From contig WFVH01000100.1 of assembly GCA_015491735.1 (NCBI GenBank), positions 1-53,255 of the forward strand: a stretch of 53,255 nt of DNA, in the 5' to 3' direction. This document shows, piece after piece, positions 52,525 through 53,255 of this stretch (position 1 is its first letter; each line of letters begins with the position of its first letter). Source of the DNA: Gammaproteobacteria bacterium. GTDB lineage: Bacteria; Pseudomonadota; Gammaproteobacteria; Thiohalospirales; Thiohalospiraceae. The translations under genes and the position numbers were made by a program. The notes under the pieces were generated by a model. That model had not been told where the DNA came from and ran no database searches. It saw only the letters and a list, made by a program, of their open reading frames with translations.

Positions 52525-53255
52525 ATGCGCCGCAGTGACTTCCATTTTGATCTGCCAACCGAACTGATTGCCCAGTTTCCCGCTGCGCAGCGCAGCGCCA
52601 GCCGACTATTGTATCTGCATGGGCGTGGCGGTGAACGGCGGGATCTGCGCTTCACCGATCTGCCTCGTTTGCTGCGATCCGGAGACCTGTTGGTATTCAA
52701 TGATACCCGGGTCATCCCGGCGCGTTTGCTGGGCTTCAAGAAGGAGACAGGAGGCAGCGTGGAGGTGCTGATAGAGCGGGTGCTTGATTCACGGGATGCG
52801 CTTGCGCATCTGCGGGCCAGCAAGGCGCCGCGGGCCGGGACCCGCCTGATGCTGGAGCAGGGGGTCGAAGCGGAGGTTCTGGGGCGCCGGAGAGAGCTGT
52901 TTCTGCTCCGTTTCCACGACTCCCGGCCGGTTGTATCCCTGCTGGAGGCGGTTGGGCGTATGCCGTTGCCGCCCTACATCGAACGGGCAACGGCCCCGCA
53001 GCCGATGGATGATGAGCGCTACCAGACGGTCTATGCCCGCCACAAAGGGGCCGTGGCGGCGCCTACTGCGGGGCTGCATTTCGACGAAGCGATATTGAAA
53101 AAAATGAACGCTGCGGGGGTGAACACGGCCTACGTGACACTGCATGTCGGTTCAGGAACCTTTCAACCGGTGCGGGTGGATGATATTCGCCGGCACCGGA
53201 TGCATACCGAGTACGCACAGGTTTCCGAAGCGGTATGCGCGCAAGTGCGCGAGAC
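52525..53255 (+). CDS. queA: S-adenosylmethionine:tRNA ribosyltransferase-isomerase QueA (3' part beyond window)
   Basis: Adds the ribosyl part of SAM to preQ1 in tRNA, making epoxyqueuosine. 243 codons are visible, and the frame runs off the end of the window. The start MRRSDFHFDLPTELIAQFPA is the family N terminus. SGDLLVFNDTRVIPARLLG is followed by KGAVAAPTAGLHFDE and TLHVGSGTFQPVRVDDI, all diagnostic. It is divergent from tRNA-Leu, with 82 bases between. E. coli QueA is 356 aa, so about 110 residues are missing. tgt, yajC and secDF usually follow in relatives. Confidence 0.95.
   Translation, partial: MRRSDFHFDLPTELIAQFPAAQRSASRLLYLHGRGGERRDLRFTDLPRLLRSGDLLVFNDTRVIPARLLGFKKETGGSVEVLIERVLDSRDALAHLRASKAPRAGTRLMLEQGVEAEVLGRRRELFLLRFHDSRPVVSLLEAVGRMPLPPYIERATAPQPMDDERYQTVYARHKGAVAAPTAGLHFDEAILKKMNAAGVNTAYVTLHVGSGTFQPVRVDDIRRHRMHTEYAQVSEAVCAQVRE

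Noticed and set aside
1-53255. CRISPR array, prophage or complete insertion sequence
   Set aside because: No regularly spaced direct repeats, no phage structural or integrase gene and no transposase frame were found; the only repeats are the two short palindromic families.

Overview
The window reads as a chromosomal segment of a gammaproteobacterium. The gene orders serC-serA-pheA-hisC-tyrA-aroA-cmk-rpsA-ihfB, surE-pcm-nlpD-rpoS, rpoZ-spoT-ridA-recG-ubiC-ubiA, ispD-ispF-truD and tRNA-Leu/queA are typical of that class. A NarGHI-type respiratory nitrate reductase and scattered short inverted-repeat elements fit a facultatively anaerobic, possibly sulfur-oxidising, Chromatiales-like organism or symbiont. 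That last placement is inference; no marker in the window fixes the genus.

Layout. 1-10.2 kb: a dense plus-strand block for serine and aromatic amino acid biosynthesis that runs into cmk, ribosomal protein S1 and IHF-beta, with several start/stop overlaps. 10.3-13.2 kb: hemH facing a CotH-kinase-like lipoprotein. 13.4-18.4 kb: an Smr protein divergent from surE-pcm, then a VTT-domain membrane protein, nlpD and rpoS. 18.6-22.6 kb: a minus-strand cluster of a FimV-like TPR protein, a receiver-like/winged-helix-like protein, a small Ras-like GTPase, and two roadblock (or roadblock-like) proteins. It resembles the actinobacterial conservons and is the best candidate here for a little-described system. 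23-31.9 kb: a DegS/AlgW-type periplasmic protease divergent from a NIF3 protein, then rpmE, rpoZ, spoT, ridA, recG, ubiC and ubiA. 32-42 kb: an outer-membrane beta-barrel protein and a complete narK-narG-narH-narJ-narI operon with a strong terminator and an upstream 7-2-7 NarL-like site. NarH carries an unusual C-terminal helix-hairpin-helix extension. 42-53 kb: a DUF2892 protein, a HerA-like ATPase, a DUF4332 protein, ispD-ispF-truD, pepN, a chemoreceptor, a double-receiver protein, tRNA-Leu(CAA) and the start of queA.

Mobile and repeat content. No transposase gene is visible. One family of roughly 120-155 bp foldback elements (ends close to GGTAACTATTCAG / CTGAATAGTTACC) occurs four times plus one truncated copy. 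The copies lie upstream of serC, between cotH and smr, inside the GTPase/roadblock cluster, and immediately upstream of the outer-membrane protein. A different 161-bp palindromic element abuts the stop codon of the chemoreceptor, and a 16-bp match to its end lies beside a perfect 18-bp hairpin downstream of the outer-membrane protein gene.

How the genes work together. SerC and the SerA-like dehydrogenase supply serine. PheA, TyrA, AroA and HisC form most of the chorismate-to-Phe/Tyr branch, and UbiC/UbiA divert chorismate to ubiquinone. Quinol then feeds NarGHI, with NarK moving nitrate and nitrite. SpoT, RpoZ, RpoS and the DegS-like protease are the stress-response components.
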